A DNA stretch of 6,244 nucleotides from Bacteroidota bacterium (GTDB lineage Bacteria; Bacteroidota; Bacteroidia; NS11-12g; UBA9320), in assembly GCA_947499775.1 (NCBI GenBank), contig CANMPY010000124.1, forward strand, positions 1 to 6,244, read 5' to 3'. This document shows, one piece after another, positions 5,601 to 6,244 of this stretch (positions are counted from its first letter, which is position 1; each line of letters opens with the position of its first letter). The position numbers were made by a program, and so were the translations under genes. The notes under the pieces are model-generated. The model had not been told where the DNA came from and made no database searches. It saw only the letters and a program-made list of their open reading frames with translations.

Positions 5601-6244
5601 GAGGCTTATAGGTAGTTATCCATTCTCGTGGGGGTGTGGGAAAAGGAATTTTTTTAGTCCAGTTTTCCATTGGCTCTAAAATAGAATAGGACAATGAGTC
5701 TCCATCAAGGGTATCGCTTGCCCCAATGCAATAATAATATGACTGATTACAACAAATGATATTATTAGGAATTGACGTTATTATTGGTGAACTGTTTGAT
5801 GGTGCAGTACAAAAATCTAAATTACTCCAAACCCAAAAATTAGCTCCACTCCCATAAACTAATCCTGTATTGCGGCAACATTGCCCAAAACCGAACTGAA
5901 CCTTGCAAAGTTTTTTAAACACCGAATCGGTTGTATTAAAATCAACGGTATCTTTATATAAATGCTCTTCGATACCTAAGCCAGCACCATATGTATTTGG
6001 GGTTGAGCAGGGATTAGCTGATTTTTTGCAATAAACGGAAACATCTTTAATGCTAACCTTAGTCAAACTTAGTGTCTTTACGGTTGAACCGCTTTTCATT
6101 TCAGCATGAATCGTATCTATAGAAACCCCTCTGCAGTCTCTATAAAACTTAAAACTAACCTCAAATTTTAACCCACTTATGTATTTGTAGGTTACTTCGC
6201 CTCCCAGTATATGAGTAGCCTTGGTTTGCTGTACAAAAAGAAAA
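2668..6244 (-). CDS. Large secreted cysteine-rich Ig-like surface protein with T9SS type A sorting domain (5' end outside window)
   Basis: At least 1191 residues are visible. The frame stays open past the ATG at 6097-6099 (called residue 1 here) for 48 more codons to the edge, with no start codon, so that ATG is internal. The extra stretch reads as the end of a signal peptide (FLFVQQTKA, likely cut after TKA), then a mature N-terminus THILGGEVTYKY and FKFYRDCRG. I recognise this opening from many Bacteroidota surface proteins. Next come a CCRN motif (C74, C75), a CC pair (C116, C117), a cadherin/putative-Ig-like segment (about 129-196: DGDSLSYS to DPETGDLIFTP) and a second one (about 254-350). 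Four Ig-like modules follow (469-780), then further beta-rich repeats. The C-terminus (about 1070-1143) is a T9SS type A sorting domain with FPNP at 1073-1076, ISNALGQ and LPSGIYNL. It is probably exported by Sec and T9SS and anchored or released at the cell surface. Adhesion is a guess; no enzyme motif is visible. Confidence 0.9.
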   Translation of the reverse strand, partial: FLFVQQTKATHILGGEVTYKYISGLKFEVSFKFYRDCRGVSIDTIHAEMKSGSTVKTLSLTKVSIKDVSVYCKKSANPCSTPNTYGAGLGIEEHLYKDTVDFNTTDSVFKKLCKVQFGFGQCCRNTGLVYGSGANFWVWSNLDFCTAPSNSSPIITSIPNNIICCNQSYYYCIGASDTLDGDSLSYSILEPMENWTKKIPFPTPPREWITTYKPPGYKGGTNPSASPPIGTYFDPETGDLIFTPVDCSEQSFVAFRIAEWRKDTSGKYVLIGEVRRDIQYIVQTCPTNNVPLLYGNYRYQICAGNKLCFTVTSDDKVFIPPPPGKAGPADTVVLKWNKGIAKGASFKIIDTTARLPRGQFCWTPKESDARDLPYYFTVMAKDNNCTNTAVTIKSYSVWVKKTAKSTYSKKYIKNGLFELKAILEKDFKGTPQYFWEFLDSAFKPIDTSYYFHSNSSYKSIKNLDSVQFYKGGKYILHYRINNSPLNCPTDYFDTFKVAPVIPILRISPIRLEEKWACRNSVDTLFPILRNAKNPVKFKWSSSATDTLPYLIIKNKKDSSYRVDVHDAAGYHRFAEWKISIYEEPKLIEKKDLFICTLDTVMISGMPSYFADTVYWHWELNGKFFSKNKTITIFKTGIYTLQISDTTNCLSKIDTLQVSQMVIKEVKGLEAMTCVGDTASLSDTATNLSGKKYWNWFFEGKQISTDSTLRAIKTGKYTLEISDSNKCLTIRDTIKFSHMKVIADAGMVKKVCMGDTMKLFAINADTSGGQKSKYFWYLNTSASNPIDSGALVVYRYKTDETLIAKLVQSIGKLKCYEVDTVNVSFRALPLIKLASGSICQNELEFDLHTLILQPSPSTQGIIAWQLSRTLKKPNGQDNTLTDLVFDKDSSNTDKYYIKVDESLIDLKGKFRDSLKLGLIYKDEYGCRNNSSSDATLTIRSNVEVKFVNNELTRCYGDSVIYCSNDFGVNYYGGKWYTANDSAAYLQWAQGNNIQLSENIGTKSLDVKGGQYRLKYVLENNMCFSYKHSILNIIAFPNIKWSQRNIGDSLILYDNTPNADRREWYVNFKKQSVIDTFIISKNDAKGKTIVIKVFKGACESDSVLVPNVNGIHIDAGVAEFAIFPNPAKNVLILKCNHSKPFNIKISNALGQVMMEKECIGGVTSVDVKNLPSGIYNLHIGMESKIHRVVFIKE
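2671..2892 (-). other. T9SS type A C-terminal sorting domain (coding segment)
   Basis: This segment encodes the last 74 or so residues of the surface protein. It carries the family's landmarks in order: an FPNP turn after a hydrophobic lead-in, a strand (NVLILKC), the helical or loop landmark ISNALGQVM, then LPSGIYNLHI and a basic final strand ending in VVFIKE. Such domains (the Por_Secre_tail type, TIGR04183) direct proteins across the outer membrane through the type IX system and are usually removed by the PorU sortase as the protein is attached to the surface. Confidence 0.92.
3760..4695 (-). repeat. Four tandem Ig-like modules of 78 residues (234 bp period)
   Basis: Within the surface protein the module-opening cysteines are C469, C547, C625 and C703 (residue 1 is the Met at 6097-6099), each exactly 78 residues after the last. 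Modules two and three are clearly duplicates. Both have C..(L/G)DT, then YW(H/N)W followed by a G-K turn, then KTG(I/K)YTL(Q/E)ISD, a closing C (C600 and C678) and an IDT or RDT strand. Module four shares the opening C-x-GDT and a YFWYLN strand. Module one is the most diverged (C469 with VDT, then KFKW and YRVDV). Short DNA identity remains between openings: GGTATCGCCCA followed by ACA at 4212-4222 and 3979-3989 on the + strand. Each unit looks like one beta-sandwich stabilised by a disulfide. Confidence 0.75.
6100..6244 (-). other. Signal-peptide tail and mature N-terminus of the surface protein (beyond the first in-window Met)
   Basis: Reading the minus strand in the frame of the large gene from the window edge gives 48 codons with no stop and no ATG, GTG or TTG. 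The first nine (FLFVQQTKA) resemble the hydrophobic end and cleavage region of a Sec signal peptide. The following THILGGEVTYKYISGLKFEV and a FYRDCRG motif resemble the mature start of a recurrent Bacteroidota extracellular family. The true start codon should therefore lie a short distance, perhaps 10-20 codons, beyond 6244. Confidence 0.85.

Noticed and set aside
6097..6099. ATG as the start codon of the large surface-protein gene
   Set aside because: The frame continues upstream without a stop to the window edge and encodes a recognisable mature N-terminus and signal-peptide tail, so this Met is internal.

Overview
The window comes from an AT-rich member of the Bacteroidota. Two things point there. 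A very large secreted protein ends in a type IX secretion (T9SS) type A sorting domain, a system essentially confined to the Bacteroidota and close relatives. The acpP-fabF-rnc gene order, the RNase III style and the A-rich leaders without a clear Shine-Dalgarno also fit. I cannot name a genus. The N-terminal module of the surface protein suggests an environmental, free-living Bacteroidota rather than a gut Bacteroides, but that is inference.

Layout: (1) Bases 1-275 on the + strand hold the last 90 codons of a gene that begins outside the window and whose product I do not recognise. (2) Tail to tail with it, two bases apart, is a minus-strand cluster. Read in transcription order it is acpP (2531-2295, acyl carrier protein), fabF (2281-1040, beta-ketoacyl-ACP synthase II) and rnc (1036-278, ribonuclease III). 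The three genes are spaced by 13 and 3 bases and are very probably one operon. AcpP carries the growing acyl chain and FabF elongates it. RNase III is an RNA-processing enzyme that shares the operon without sharing the pathway. (3) Bases 2532-2667 are an intergenic stretch with a candidate Bacteroidota-type promoter for acpP. (4) From 2668 to the right edge, also on the minus strand, lies a gene for a secreted, cysteine-rich, Ig-like surface protein. It runs off the window. At least 1191 residues are visible, and the methionine codon at 6097-6099 is not its true start, because the frame continues upstream through the mature N-terminus into the tail of a signal peptide.

Points worth a second look: RNase III has Asn where the family normally has a catalytic Asp; fabF and rnc both appear to start at TTG with no alternative; and the surface protein contains four Ig-like modules whose leading cysteines are exactly 78 residues apart. 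I see no mobile element, CRISPR array, RNA gene or defence system. Apart from the surface protein and the unknown gene at the left edge, this is ordinary housekeeping DNA.
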